Shown here one piece after another: positions 16,463 to 26,998 of a stretch of DNA of 37,585 nt. The stretch lies in NCBI GenBank assembly GCA_031277475.1, contig JAITMJ010000043.1, forward strand, positions 1-37,585, written 5' to 3'. Numbering within the stretch: the first letter of the stretch is position 1; every line of letters starts with the position of its first letter. Below the pieces are notes generated by a model. It was given only the letters and a program-made list of their open reading frames with translations, did no database searches and was not told the origin of the DNA. Source of the DNA: Flavobacteriaceae bacterium. GTDB taxonomy: Bacteria; Bacteroidota; Bacteroidia; Flavobacteriales; Weeksellaceae. A program made the position numbers and the translations under genes.

Positions 16463-17653
16463 TCAAAAGATTAACAGATTAATATCGTGATAAGCAAGGT
16501 TAAAACGTTCGCAGAGCATTCGTTTGGTGTGTCTGCCTTTGTACATATACAGAGAATCTTTCATTTCATTTTTCTTCACGAGCATATTTTCAAAACCGCC
16601 TTCGACGTCGTAGTTCAGGAGATAACTCAAGAAAAAATTGGAAATCGCTTTTGTGGTGGTTCTCGGCATTCTTGAAGTCAGGTTCGGCAAACCGGTGTGT
16701 ACCACGTCATATTTTACGATGAAAGGATTTTCCTGCGTGGTGAGTTCCGAAGTTTCCACCGCTTTTCCGTTGTCTATGGTTATATCAATGATGACGCTGC
16801 CTTTTTTCATTTTTTTCACCATTTCTTTGGTTACGATGGGCGGCATATTCAATCTCGGAATTGCGGCGATGACCACGTCTGCCCTTCTGATGCTTTTTTC
16901 GAGTTCTTTCGGATCGAGGATGGACGTGGGAACGCGGCTGTCTACCAAAGTGTGAAGTCGGCGAAGTTTCGACAAAGAATTATCGAAAACGCGTACGCTC
17001 GCTCCAAGTCCGATGGCTGCTTTTGTTGCAAATTCGCCCACGATTCCGGCGCCGAGAATGATGACTTCCGTTGGTCGAACCCCCGTAATTCCGCCAAGCA
17101 TCAATCCGTTGGAAAGTGCCAAAAGTTCAGACGCATACAAAATGGAAATCGTGCCGGCAATTTCTCCGATTAATCGAACTAATGCGAGTTGTTTGTATTC
17201 ATCGGCAATAAATTCAAAAGCGATGGCATTCACTTTTTTCTCCGCCAATTTCAGGAAATATTTTTGTTCTCTCAAATTGATTTGCAAAGCAGAAATCAAG
17301 TAGGCATTGGGTTTCAGATATTCTATTTCTTCTTCGCTCGGCGGATTGATTTTCAGAATTAAATCTTGCGAAAAGGCTTCGGCGGGACTTTTCACGATTT
17401 TTGCTCCGGCTTCGGAATATTGAATATCGGTGAAAAAAGATTCTTGTCCGGTTCCGGTTTCGATGAAAACTTCGTGTCCGTGCGCCACCAAAACTTGCAC
17501 TGCATCAGGCGTGAGACAAGTCCTTCGCTCGTTCAAGCAAGTTTCTTTCGGAACACCGATGGTGAATTTTTTTTCTTTCTTTACGACTTCCAATTTTTCT
17601 TCTTTCGGTATCAATTCCGCTTCGGAAAACGGCGTGAATACGGGATTACTCAT
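16463..17653 (-). CDS. ald: Alanine dehydrogenase (long Bacteroidota type), 396 aa
   Basis: The AlaDH/transhydrogenase-N fold is seen in IGVPKETCLNERRTCLTP (residues 32-49), the GNNP-like substrate region around FEFIADEYKQLALVRLIGEI, the Rossmann glycine motif GAGIVGEFA (201-209) and DITIDNGKAVETSE. It interconverts alanine and pyruvate with NAD(H), a link between nitrogen and carbon metabolism. The N-terminal 30-residue Lys/Glu-rich extension and the C-terminal tail (DSLYMYKGRHTKRML) are features of the flavobacterial subgroup. The upstream side has two GTAACAATTTTTT direct repeats (17660-17672 and 17684-17696), candidate operator sites, but no clear TAnnTTTG box. Confidence 0.9.
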   Translation of the reverse strand: MSNPVFTPFSEAELIPKEEKLEVVKKEKKFTIGVPKETCLNERRTCLTPDAVQVLVAHGHEVFIETGTGQESFFTDIQYSEAGAKIVKSPAEAFSQDLILKINPPSEEEIEYLKPNAYLISALQINLREQKYFLKLAEKKVNAIAFEFIADEYKQLALVRLIGEIAGTISILYASELLALSNGLMLGGITGVRPTEVIILGAGIVGEFATKAAIGLGASVRVFDNSLSKLRRLHTLVDSRVPTSILDPKELEKSIRRADVVIAAIPRLNMPPIVTKEMVKKMKKGSVIIDITIDNGKAVETSELTTQENPFIVKYDVVHTGLPNLTSRMPRTTTKAISNFFLSYLLNYDVEGGFENMLVKKNEMKDSLYMYKGRHTKRMLCERFNLAYHDINLLIF

Positions 17654-18267
17654 TTCAATGTAACAATTTTTTAGTGTAATAGTGTAACAATTTTTTGCGG
17701 TTTGTTTACAAGCGGCTGTGGTTTTGACTAAGAAAATTCAATGGTTTTCCTTTGATTATGGTTAAATTTTACAGCAAAAATAATCATTTATTTCTTGGCA
17801 ATAGCATCCTAAACAAAAAAGAAAGTGCATATTTTGCTCCACATCGTTACTTTATAAATTTATAGAACAAAAAACTCTCTATGACGAATGTAACACTTTT
17901 TTCGGAAATCACCGGATTAGTAAAATATTAGTGGTAAAAGTTTTAAATTTAAATATATTTTTCATTTTAAACACCGTCTTCCCATTGTTTTTGTTAAAAA
18001 ATACCCGAGTCTGAGAAGCACGTTTCTTTTAATTCGGATATTTTCGGGTTTAATTTACTCTGTAAAAGTTTTCTTTTCTTGCATTGCGCACTGCAAAATC
18101 TGAGAACTTTTTTTGAAGGTTTGTTTTAATCATAATTCGGTTTTGTAATTATTTTAACTTTTTTTTAAAACTTGGTATGAAATCCAACAAACATTCGGGG
18201 TACAAAATTTCACAAAATTTATTTCCCAAAACTATCGAAAGAGATTTCACATTTCCAAATTTTTTCT
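17654..18267. other. AT-rich intergenic region with scattered ACCCGA half-sites
   Basis: No gene is supported. Next to the ald start are two 13-bp direct repeats GTAACAATTTTTT 24 bp apart. Near 18004-18050, ACCCGA and TCGGGT form a loose inverted pair of the same motif as the palindrome at 18268-18305. Confidence 0.4.
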
Positions 18268-18319
18268 ATTCGGGTTTACCCGCATATATTTGAATATACC
18301 CGAATAATTTTTACATTTG
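18268..18319 (+). promoter_or_regulatory. Promoter with operator-like palindrome for the XRE pseudogene
   Basis: TTTG at 18289-18292, a 19-bp spacer and TACATTTG at 18312-18319 are an exact -33/-7 pair. ATTCGGGT (18268-18275) and ACCCGAAT (18298-18305) form a perfect 8-bp inverted repeat that brackets the -33 box and overlaps the spacer, the expected position for a repressor site. A third half-site, ACCCG, is at 18278-18282. Confidence 0.65.
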
Positions 18320-18335
18320 CAAAAATGCCGCAGTT

Positions 18336-18711
18336 ATGGTAAAAACGAAATTGATACAAAAAAAGAAACGAGAAAAAGTTTACGCAGAACGACCTTGCGG
18401 AATATTTGGGTATCAGCCAAACCCAATAAAAAGGCGAACTGGAAATAGAGGACAGTGTATTGAAAAGAATATCGCAATTATTTGATGTAGATGTAGAAGA
18501 AATAAAAGAAACGGACGACGGAAAAAATGTTACCAATTATTTTGAAAATACCATATCGAGTTATAACGGGAGCATCAGCGGAAATTATTATTGCAATGTT
18601 CCGGAATTTCTACTCGAAAGTCAACGGGAGCTTATAGAAATGTTGAAAAGGGAAATTGTGCAAAAAGATGAGCAAATAGAGCTGTTGAAAAAGAAATTAG
18701 AAGAATTGTAG
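18336..18711 (+). pseudogene. XRE-family HTH regulator, decayed
   Basis: The reading MVKTKLIQKKKREK starts at ATG 18336. A frameshift near 18370-18379 is needed to continue as FTQNDLAEYLGISQTQ, a clear XRE helix-turn-helix, which then meets a TAA stop at 18427. After the stop the frame goes on as KGELEIEDSVLKRISQLFDV and ends with a coiled coil (EIVQKDEQIELLKKKLEEL). So one frameshift and one nonsense change separate an otherwise good gene. The arrangement (short HTH plus coiled coil) matches the second XRE gene at 33990-34402. The promoter and a palindromic operator upstream are still intact. Confidence 0.7.
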
Positions 18712-18804
18712 ATCGCGGCGCGACTGTACAAAAGTATTTTGAAACCTCACGATGCGGCATATGCTTTGAATTTCAAATATTTCTGCCCCTCCAATGAAAT
18801 TGCT

Positions 18805-18812
18805 TATTTTTG
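18805..18812 (+). promoter_or_regulatory. -7 promoter element for the small ORF
   Basis: TATTTTTG is an exact TAnnTTTG match 20 bp before the ATG at 18833. No spaced -33 TTTG was found. Confidence 0.45.
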
Positions 18813-18832
18813 TAGTGAAAATTTAAAGAAAA

Positions 18833-19048
18833 ATGGAAGCCATAATCGTAACGGTAAACAATAAAACCGAATTATCATTGTTAAAATCTTTTTTAAAATT
18901 GACAAAACTTGAGTTTCACATTGAAAAACGAGAGGAAGGCAAAGTGAAGTTTACGCAAGAAGAATATTGGGAGAAGATAGAAAAATCGATGAGTGGAAAA
19001 AAATATCCCGTAACCGAAGAATTTAAAAAATCACTAATCTTATCATAA
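18833..19048 (+). CDS. Small antitoxin-like protein, 71 aa
   Basis: The protein MEAIIVTVNNKTELSLLKSF, then TKLEFHIEKREEGKVKF and a C-terminal EEYWEKIEKSMSGKK, resembles the small DUF2683-type or antitoxin-like proteins of Bacteroidota that precede toxin genes. A beta strand plus helix followed by a charged tail fits an antitoxin that binds a toxin through its C-terminus. No toxin ORF follows: the downstream space holds the third MITE-like element and then katG. Either it is an orphan, or the partner was lost when the element inserted. The exact -7 box 20 bp upstream supports real expression. Confidence 0.55.
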   Translation: MEAIIVTVNNKTELSLLKSFLKLTKLEFHIEKREEGKVKFTQEEYWEKIEKSMSGKKYPVTEEFKKSLILS

Positions 19049-19111
19049 AATTTCACAGTAAAACGCTGATTTACATATTCCATAAAATAGTTAGAGTTAG
19101 AACATTATCGG

Positions 19112-19259
19112 GTCAAACGCATTAAAAAAGAACACAAACCTTTGCTAAATAAAATGCCTTTGCGTTTTCGAAAAAATAAGAATTAAAACATTAAAAAAAT
19201 CCTTGCGTTCCTTGCGTTAAAAAAAAGACGACAGATTAACATTTTTTAATGAGTTTGAC
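19112..19259. mobile_element. MITE-like element, copy 3 (148 bp)
   Basis: The ends GTCAAACGCATTAAAA and TTTTTTAATGAGTTTGAC are inverted repeats, and the middle matches the right part of copy 1 (TTTGCTAAATAAAATGCC, then TTTGCGTTTTCGAAAAA). It is shorter, as if internally deleted. It ends about 50 bp before the katG start, so it may carry or replace regulatory DNA of katG. Confidence 0.7.
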
Positions 19260-19296
19260 TCGGGGACATTGCAAAGACAAATAAAAAATCAAATAA

Positions 19297-21549
<2,253 letters not shown>

Positions 21550-21550
21550 G

Positions 21551-21630
21551 GACGCGATTCATCGCGTCTTACTAATCGTTTTGATTTGGGACGCGGTGCA
21601 TTGATTTATATGGACGCGATGAATCGCGTC
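21551..21630. repeat. REP-like palindromes GACGCGAT-nn-ATCGCGTC
   Basis: GACGCGATTCATCGCGTC at 21551-21568 and GACGCGATGAATCGCGTC at 21613-21630 are both perfect 8-bp palindromes with a 2-nt centre. A degenerate third copy, GGACGCGGTGCATTG, lies between them near 21589. They sit between the katG stop and its terminator and contrast with the AT-rich surroundings. Confidence 0.8.
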
Positions 21631-21648
21631 CTTACGGTCTGAAATAAA

Positions 21649-21682
21649 AAATCCCTTTCGGAAAAACCGGAAAGGATTTTTG
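21649..21682 (+). terminator. Intrinsic terminator after katG
   Basis: AAATCCCTTTC pairs with GGAAAGGATTT around an A-rich loop, with one or two bulged bases, followed by a T run. Confidence 0.65.
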
Positions 21683-21774
21683 TTTTATGAACCTATTTCA
21701 TATAAATATTCAGGAGCGTAATCGGCTCCGTTTGCCCATTTGATGGTATTTATTTGATATTCATTTATCCTTGT

Positions 21775-21794
21775 AATCCGCATCATCTGCGTGC
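21775..21794 (-). repeat. Dispersed 'AATCCGCATCATCTGCGTGC' repeat copy
   Basis: The 20-bp AATCCGCATCATCTGCGTGC matches the copy at 30825-30845 with one change. It lies 10 bp downstream of the mutB stop. Confidence 0.7.
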
Positions 21795-21804
21795 TTCCTT
21801 TAAT

Positions 21805-23931
21805 TCATAGCATTTTCTCCAAAATTTCCACAGCGGATTTCGGCAAATTGGTTCCGGGTCCGAAGATGAAATCTGCGCCGTTTTGGTAAAGAAAATCGTA
21901 GTCTTGTTTCGGAATCACGCCGCCGACCACAATCGTGATGTCTTCGGCACCGAGTTTTTTCAGTTCTTTCGCCACTTGCGGAACCAGAGTTTTGTGTCCG
22001 GCTGCCAAAGATGAAATTCCCAAAATGTGAACATCATTTTCCACAGCCTGTTTTGCCACTTCTTCCGGCGTTTGAAACAGCGGTGCAACATCCACGTCAA
22101 AACCCATATCCGCAAAAGCGGTGGCAACCACTTTCGCACCTCGATCGTGCCCGTCTTGTCCCATTTTTGCGACCATTATTCGCGGTCTGCGCCCTTCCTT
22201 ATCTTCAAATTTTTGAGATAAATTCACGGCTTTTTCAAAATATTCGTTTTGGTTTGCATTCATAGCGTAAACTCCTGAAATGGTTTTAATATTGGCTTTA
22301 TATCTCCCGAATTCGCTTTCCAAAGCATCGGAAATTTCGCCCAAAGTGGCGCGATTTCTCGCCGCTTCAATGCTGAGAGCGAGCAAATTTTTATCTTTAT
22401 TTTTTGCGGCGAATTTCAGTTCGGACAAAATTTCGGCAACTTTTTCGCCGTTTCTTTCGGATTTTATTTTGTTCAATCTCTCGATTTGTTTTCTGCGAAC
22501 TTCGGTATTATCTATGTCTAAAATTTCAAATTCCGGCTGTTTTAAATCAGATTTAAAGGCATTGACACCGATGATAAATTCTTCGCCGCTGTCTATTTTC
22601 GCTTGTTTTTTCGCCGCCGCTTCTTCGATTCTCATTTTTGGAATTCCGGCTTCGATGGCTTTCGTCATTCCGCCTTCATTTTCCACTTCGTCAATGTATT
22701 TCATGGCTTCGTCAATCATTTGTTTTGTTAAACTTTCCACCAAAAAACTTCCGCCCATCGGATCTACAACATCGCAAATTCCACTTTCCTGCTGAATAAT
22801 AATTTGCGTATTTCTGGCAATTTTCGCGGAATAATCAGTCGGCAACGCGATGGCTTCATCCAAAGCATTTGTGTGCAAAGATTGTGTTCCGCCCAAAGCC
22901 GAAGACAGTGCTTCAATCGCAGTTCTCGTGATATTGTTAAAGGGTTCTTGCTCCGTCAAACTCCAGCCGGAAGTTTGCGAATGGGTTCTCAAAGCCAAAG
23001 ATTTTGGATTTTGCGGATTGAATTGCTTCAACAAATTCGCCCAAATATAGCGCGCTGCTCGCATTTTGGCGATTTCCATAAAATGATTCATCCCGATTGC
23101 CCAAAAAAACGACAATCTCGGCGCGAAATCGTCAATGTTCATTCCGGATTTTATTCCGGTTCGCACATATTCCAAACCGTCTGCCAAAGTGTAAGCCATT
23201 TCCAGAACGGGCGTGGCTCCGGCTTCTTGCATGTGGTAACCGGAAATGGAAATCGAATTGAATTTCGGGATGTTTTTGGAAGTATATTCAAAAATATCGG
23301 CTACGATTTTCATCGAGGGAGCGGGCGGATAAATGTAGGTATTTCGCACCATAAATTCTTTCAGAATATCGTTTTGAATGGTTCCGGAAAGTTGGTTTTG
23401 CGAAACGCCTTGTTCTTCAGCAGCCACGATGTAGAAAGCCAAAATCGGCAAAACGGCACCGTTCATCGTCATGGAAACAGAGATTTCATCCAAAGGAATT
23501 TGGTCGAAAAGAATTTTCATATCTTCCACAGAATCAATGGCAACGCCTGCTTTTCCGACATCGCCGACCACTCTCGGATGGTCGGAATCGTAGCCTCGAT
23601 GTGTTGCCAAATCGAAGGCTACGGAAAGTCCTTTTTGTCCGGCGGCGAGATTTTTTCTATAAAATGCGTTGGATTCTTCGGCGGTGGAAAAACCCGCGTA
23701 TTGCCGAATAGTCCAAGGTTTCTGAACGTACATCGTGGAATACGGTCCGCGCAAAAACGGAGCGATTCCGGCAACGGATTTTTCGAGGTTTGCAGGTTTT
23801 AAATCTTCTGCAGAATAAACGGTTTTCAGCGGCAAACCATCTTTTTCAAACGTATGATTTTCAACTTCGGAATTAAAGTTAAAGTTTTGAAAATCAGGGT
23901 TTTGGTTTTGAATTTTTAGGCGCATTTTCAT
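21805..23931 (-). CDS. mutB: Methylmalonyl-CoA mutase large subunit, 708 aa
   Basis: The enzyme rearranges succinyl-CoA and (R)-methylmalonyl-CoA with adenosylcobalamin, linking the TCA cycle to propionate metabolism. The TIM-barrel part includes [39 protein letters not shown] and [19 protein letters not shown]. The C-terminal B12-binding domain has the DGHDRG cobalt-ligand motif (residues 593-598) and the GGVIPKQDY and FGPGTNLP loops. The length is normal for the large subunit. The small subunit gene (mutA) is not next to it, unlike in many relatives, so it must be encoded elsewhere or be absent. Upstream is a roughly 90-bp leader that is almost identical to the one before the gene at 33483-33839. 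Confidence 0.97.
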   Translation of the reverse strand: MKMRLKIQNQNPDFQNFNFNSEVENHTFEKDGLPLKTVYSAEDLKPANLEKSVAGIAPFLRGPYSTMYVQKPWTIRQYAGFSTAEESNAFYRKNLAAGQKGLSVAFDLATHRGYDSDHPRVVGDVGKAGVAIDSVEDMKILFDQIPLDEISVSMTMNGAVLPILAFYIVAAEEQGVSQNQLSGTIQNDILKEFMVRNTYIYPPAPSMKIVADIFEYTSKNIPKFNSISISGYHMQEAGATPVLEMAYTLADGLEYVRTGIKSGMNIDDFAPRLSFFWAIGMNHFMEIAKMRAARYIWANLLKQFNPQNPKSLALRTHSQTSGWSLTEQEPFNNITRTAIEALSSALGGTQSLHTNALDEAIALPTDYSAKIARNTQIIIQQESGICDVVDPMGGSFLVESLTKQMIDEAMKYIDEVENEGGMTKAIEAGIPKMRIEEAAAKKQAKIDSGEEFIIGVNAFKSDLKQPEFEILDIDNTEVRRKQIERLNKIKSERNGEKVAEILSELKFAAKNKDKNLLALSIEAARNRATLGEISDALESEFGRYKANIKTISGVYAMNANQNEYFEKAVNLSQKFEDKEGRRPRIMVAKMGQDGHDRGAKVVATAFADMGFDVDVAPLFQTPEEVAKQAVENDVHILGISSLAAGHKTLVPQVAKELKKLGAEDITIVVGGVIPKQDYDFLYQNGADFIFGPGTNLPKSAVEILEKML

Positions 23932-24021
23932 CTGTTTATATTTTATTTTTTTCAGCGGTCAGATGGAACACTTTGTACAATCATTCGCTTGTGTGTCAAT
24001 ATTTTGTCATGCGTGTTTCAT
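23932..24021 (-). promoter_or_regulatory. Shared leader/promoter element, mutB copy
   Basis: This stretch and the one at 33840-33928 differ by one T in a T run and two point changes over about 90 bp, and both end at the start codon of a minus-strand gene. On the minus strand it holds TTGACA, a 16-bp spacer, TACAAA, the 8-bp palindrome TTGTACAA, and a T- and A-rich leader ending ATAAACAG just before the ATG. No TAnnTTTG box fits, so the promoter type is unusual for this genome. Nothing else recognised. Confidence 0.75.
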
Positions 24022-24535
24022 CTTTAATTTTAGGAAAACAGAATGATGTGTATTTACAAAGATTTCTTTAAAACAGTCTCTTTCTGTTCGGAAACAATTT
24101 TTTTATGAATACTCATCCGCATTTTTTTATAAAAATATTTGATGTATTTTCTTTAAGTTAAGTCATAATTCATTGATAAACAAATAATTATTCAAACTCT
24201 GAGTTTAAAACAAAGATATAAAAAAGATTGTTCATCTGACTAAAAAAGATTTGTATTCCATTGATTATTAAATAATTAACATAGATAATAATCTGATGCA
24301 AAACTACGAAAATTATTCTCAATGAGATGACAAAAAACAGTGTTCATATATTCATAATTTTGCGCAAAAAGACATAAAATTATTCAGGCTTTCAAATCAA
24401 ATCGAAAAATTAAAGAATGATTATATGTAGTTGCATATCAATATATTACATTTAAACATTAATATGAAATTACTAATTTGAATTATAAGATGAATTTTCT
24501 TGAAAAATTTTTAAGTCAACAATTTTCAAATTGAT
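24022..24535. other. AT-rich intergenic region
   Basis: No gene is supported over 510 bp. Two exact minus-strand -7 matches without good -33 boxes (CAAAGATA at 24211-24218 and CAAAACTA at 24299-24306 as written on the plus strand) could be orphan starts or chance in AT-rich DNA. Confidence 0.4.
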
Positions 24536-24543
24536 TATTTTTG
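24536..24543 (+). promoter_or_regulatory. -7 promoter element for lpxK
   Basis: TATTTTTG is an exact TAnnTTTG match that ends only 6 bp before the ATG at 24550. Transcription would start at or near the ATG, implying a leaderless or nearly leaderless mRNA. An in-frame TTG at 24541 lies in the box and is rejected as start. Confidence 0.5.
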
Positions 24544-24549
24544 CACTTT

Positions 24550-25572
24550 ATGAAAAGATGGTATCTCTATCCGTTTTCCGTGATGTATCATTTGGTTACG
24601 TCTATTCGTAATGTTTTGTATAGTCTGGGAATTTTAAAATCCACAACATTCGAAACTCCGATTATCAATGTCGGGAATCTGTCGGTTGGTGGTTCCGGAA
24701 AATCGCCGATGGTAATGTATTTGGCGGATTTATTTTCAAAACGATACAGAACAGGCGTTTTGTCGAGAGGTTACGGAAGATTGACGAAAGGCTATGGAAT
24801 CACGAACTACGAAAGCAATTACAAAACTGTGGGCGATGAAGCGATGCAACTCTTTGAAAGATTTAAAAATCGTTTTGTAATCGGTGTTTCGGAAGATCGC
24901 GTTTTCGGTGCTAAAAAAATGATTAAGGAAATGGATTTGGATGTTTTGATTTTGGATGACGCGTTTCAACACCGCTCAATCAATCCCGGGTTTAATATTT
25001 TAATGACCGATTACAATGATCCGTATTTCAAAGATTTTCTGCTTCCGGCAGGAGATTTGCGCGAAAGCCGAGCCGGAGCAAAACGTGCTCAAATCATCAT
25101 GGTTTCTAAATGTCCCGACGAACTGACAGAAGAAATAAAGCAATATTATATTTCCAGAATTCGCCCGAAACCCAATCAAAAAGTATTTTTTTCGTCTATC
25201 GGTTATGATGAAAATGTGTATTCCAAAGAAAAATCCTTGCCGGACAACAATTTGGCGTATTACGACATTTTGCTGATAACCGGAATTGCCAATCCAAAAC
25301 CACTTTTGAAACATCTTTCAAAATTTTCGCAGCGTGTGAAACATCTTAAATTTAAAGATCATCACAATTTCACTGAAGATGATATTAAAAATATTATTTC
25401 CGAATATAAAAAACTCGGCGAATACAAATTGTTACTCACCACTGAAAAAGATTATGTGCGTTTAAAAACGTTTGACTATTTGCAAGAAATTATTTATTAT
25501 TTGCCTATCAACGTGAATATTGATAAAAAAGAAGAATTTGATAAAATTATTTTGAGCCGGATTTTGAGTTAG
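24550..25572 (+). CDS. lpxK: Tetraacyldisaccharide 4'-kinase, 340 aa
   Basis: LpxK phosphorylates the lipid A disaccharide precursor at the 4' position with ATP at the inner membrane. The N-terminal hydrophobic segment (FSVMYHLVTSIRNVLYSLGI) is the membrane-contacting helix typical of the family. The P-loop is in VGNLSVGGSGKSP (about 46-53), followed by LSRGYGRLTKGY, VGDEAMQLF and LILDDAFQHRSI, the D-D-x-x-Q-H catalytic motif. The end has the NFTEDDIKNI and LLTTEKDYVRL region. The gene is single, between mutB and recA, and converges with recA. Confidence 0.96.
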   Translation: MKRWYLYPFSVMYHLVTSIRNVLYSLGILKSTTFETPIINVGNLSVGGSGKSPMVMYLADLFSKRYRTGVLSRGYGRLTKGYGITNYESNYKTVGDEAMQLFERFKNRFVIGVSEDRVFGAKKMIKEMDLDVLILDDAFQHRSINPGFNILMTDYNDPYFKDFLLPAGDLRESRAGAKRAQIIMVSKCPDELTEEIKQYYISRIRPKPNQKVFFSSIGYDENVYSKEKSLPDNNLAYYDILLITGIANPKPLLKHLSKFSQRVKHLKFKDHHNFTEDDIKNIISEYKKLGEYKLLLTTEKDYVRLKTFDYLQEIIYYLPINVNIDKKEEFDKIILSRILS

Positions 25573-25723
25573 AAATTTTGAAAATCTGATACTTTCATTC
25601 CGAAAATTTAAAATAAGAATCAATTTTGTTTTTGAGTATCAATATCTAACAACATAAAACCAAGAAAATAAAATTACGGACAATCCATGATTGACATTAA
25701 AAAAATCAATAAAATCTATATGA

Positions 25724-26722
25724 TTATTTCACTTTAATCTGTGCTTTGATTTTTTGTTCGAGTTCTTCAGTAAGTTCCGGATTGTCTTTCAGCACGTCTT
25801 TTACGGCATCTCTGCCTTGTCCTAGTTTTGTATCGCCATAACTGAACCATGAACCGCTTTTTTTCACGATTCCCAAATCTGTCGCAGTATCAATAATTTC
25901 TCCGACTTTGGAAATGCCTTCGCCGTACATAATGTCAAATTCCGCTTGTTTAAAGGGCGGAGCCACTTTATTTTTCACGATTTTTACTTTTACTCGGCTT
26001 CCGACTGCTTCATCGCCTTGTTTAATCGGTGCGCTTGCTTTTCTAATATCAATTCTCACGGAAGCATAGAATTTCAGGGCATTTCCGCCGGTTGTGGTTT
26101 CGGGATTTCCGAACATTATCCCGATTTTTTCGCGAAGTTGATTGATGAAAATCACCGTACATTTTGTTCTGGAAATCGTTGCCGTCAATTTTCGTAATGC
26201 TTGCGACATCAATCTTGCGTGAAGCCCCATTTTGGAATCTCCCATTTCGCCTTCGATTTCTGCTTTCGGCGTGAGCGCGGCTACGGAATCTATCACCACA
26301 ATATCAATGGCTCCGGAACGGATGAGATTGTCCGCAATTTCCAACGCCTGTTCGCCGTTGTCCGGCTGCGAAATGATGAGTTCATCGAGTTTTATTCCCA
26401 ATTTTGCGGCATAATGTCTGTCGAAAGCGTGTTCCGCATCAATGAACGCCGCGGTTCCGCCCTGTTTTTGCGCTTCGGCAATGGCGTGCAAAGTGAGCGT
26501 GGTTTTTCCCGAAGATTCCGGACCGTAGATTTCCACGATTCTTCCTCGCGGATATCCGCCAACTCCAAGTGCTAAATCCAAACCAACCGAACCGGACGGA
26601 ATCACTTCGATGGAAGTGTCCACGGAATCGTCTCCCAAAGTCATCACCGTTCCTTTTCCGTAGGTTTTATCTAATTTTTCGAGCGCGAGAGCGAGCGCTT
26701 TCTTTTTATCTTCGCTATTCAT
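25724..26722 (-). CDS. recA: Recombinase RecA, 332 aa
   Basis: RecA forms filaments on single-stranded DNA for homologous recombination and repair. The Walker A motif GPESSGKTT is at residues 67-75; the Walker B region VVIDSVAAL, the DNA-binding loop [20 protein letters not shown] and [21 protein letters not shown] are all canonical. The start [20 protein letters not shown] at 26722 is chosen because a -7 box at 26738-26745 overlaps the longer alternative (26740). No SOS box was recognised, in line with weak LexA conservation in Bacteroidota. Confidence 0.98.
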   Translation of the reverse strand: MNSEDKKKALALALEKLDKTYGKGTVMTLGDDSVDTSIEVIPSGSVGLDLALGVGGYPRGRIVEIYGPESSGKTTLTLHAIAEAQKQGGTAAFIDAEHAFDRHYAAKLGIKLDELIISQPDNGEQALEIADNLIRSGAIDIVVIDSVAALTPKAEIEGEMGDSKMGLHARLMSQALRKLTATISRTKCTVIFINQLREKIGIMFGNPETTTGGNALKFYASVRIDIRKASAPIKQGDEAVGSRVKVKIVKNKVAPPFKQAEFDIMYGEGISKVGEIIDTATDLGIVKKSGSWFSYGDTKLGQGRDAVKDVLKDNPELTEELEQKIKAQIKVK

Positions 26723-26737
26723 TATTTTTAATTTTTC

Positions 26738-26745
26738 CAAAAATA
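26738..26745 (-). promoter_or_regulatory. -7 promoter element for recA
   Basis: TATTTTTG on the minus strand is an exact TAnnTTTG match 15 bp before the ATG at 26722, implying a short leader. Confidence 0.5.
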
Positions 26746-26998
26746 CGGAAATAATTATTTCAATTTCGGGAATCGGAAATTTTATTTAAATAAAGTTTCT
26801 TCTTCTTTATTCGGTTTATACTTGAAGCCTGTTGTACATTTTGTAATCCTTTGATTTCTTGATAGTGTCAGAAATTTTTGATTCGATGATTAATGTACTC
26901 ATTATCAATAATTAATGTATCCGTATCTGTCATTTAGCTTTTCAGTGGATGTGTTTTAGAAAATACAAAAATTGCGGAGCAATTTGTAAACCTCAAAA

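Noticed and set aside
22804..23802. 332-aa plus-strand ORF antisense to mutB
   Set aside because: mutB on the other strand is full length and conserved; the antisense reading is composition-driven and has no promoter or family features.
23932..24021. Cobalamin riboswitch before mutB
   Set aside because: The leader is too short and lacks a B12-box-like core, and it also precedes a gene without a cobalamin link.
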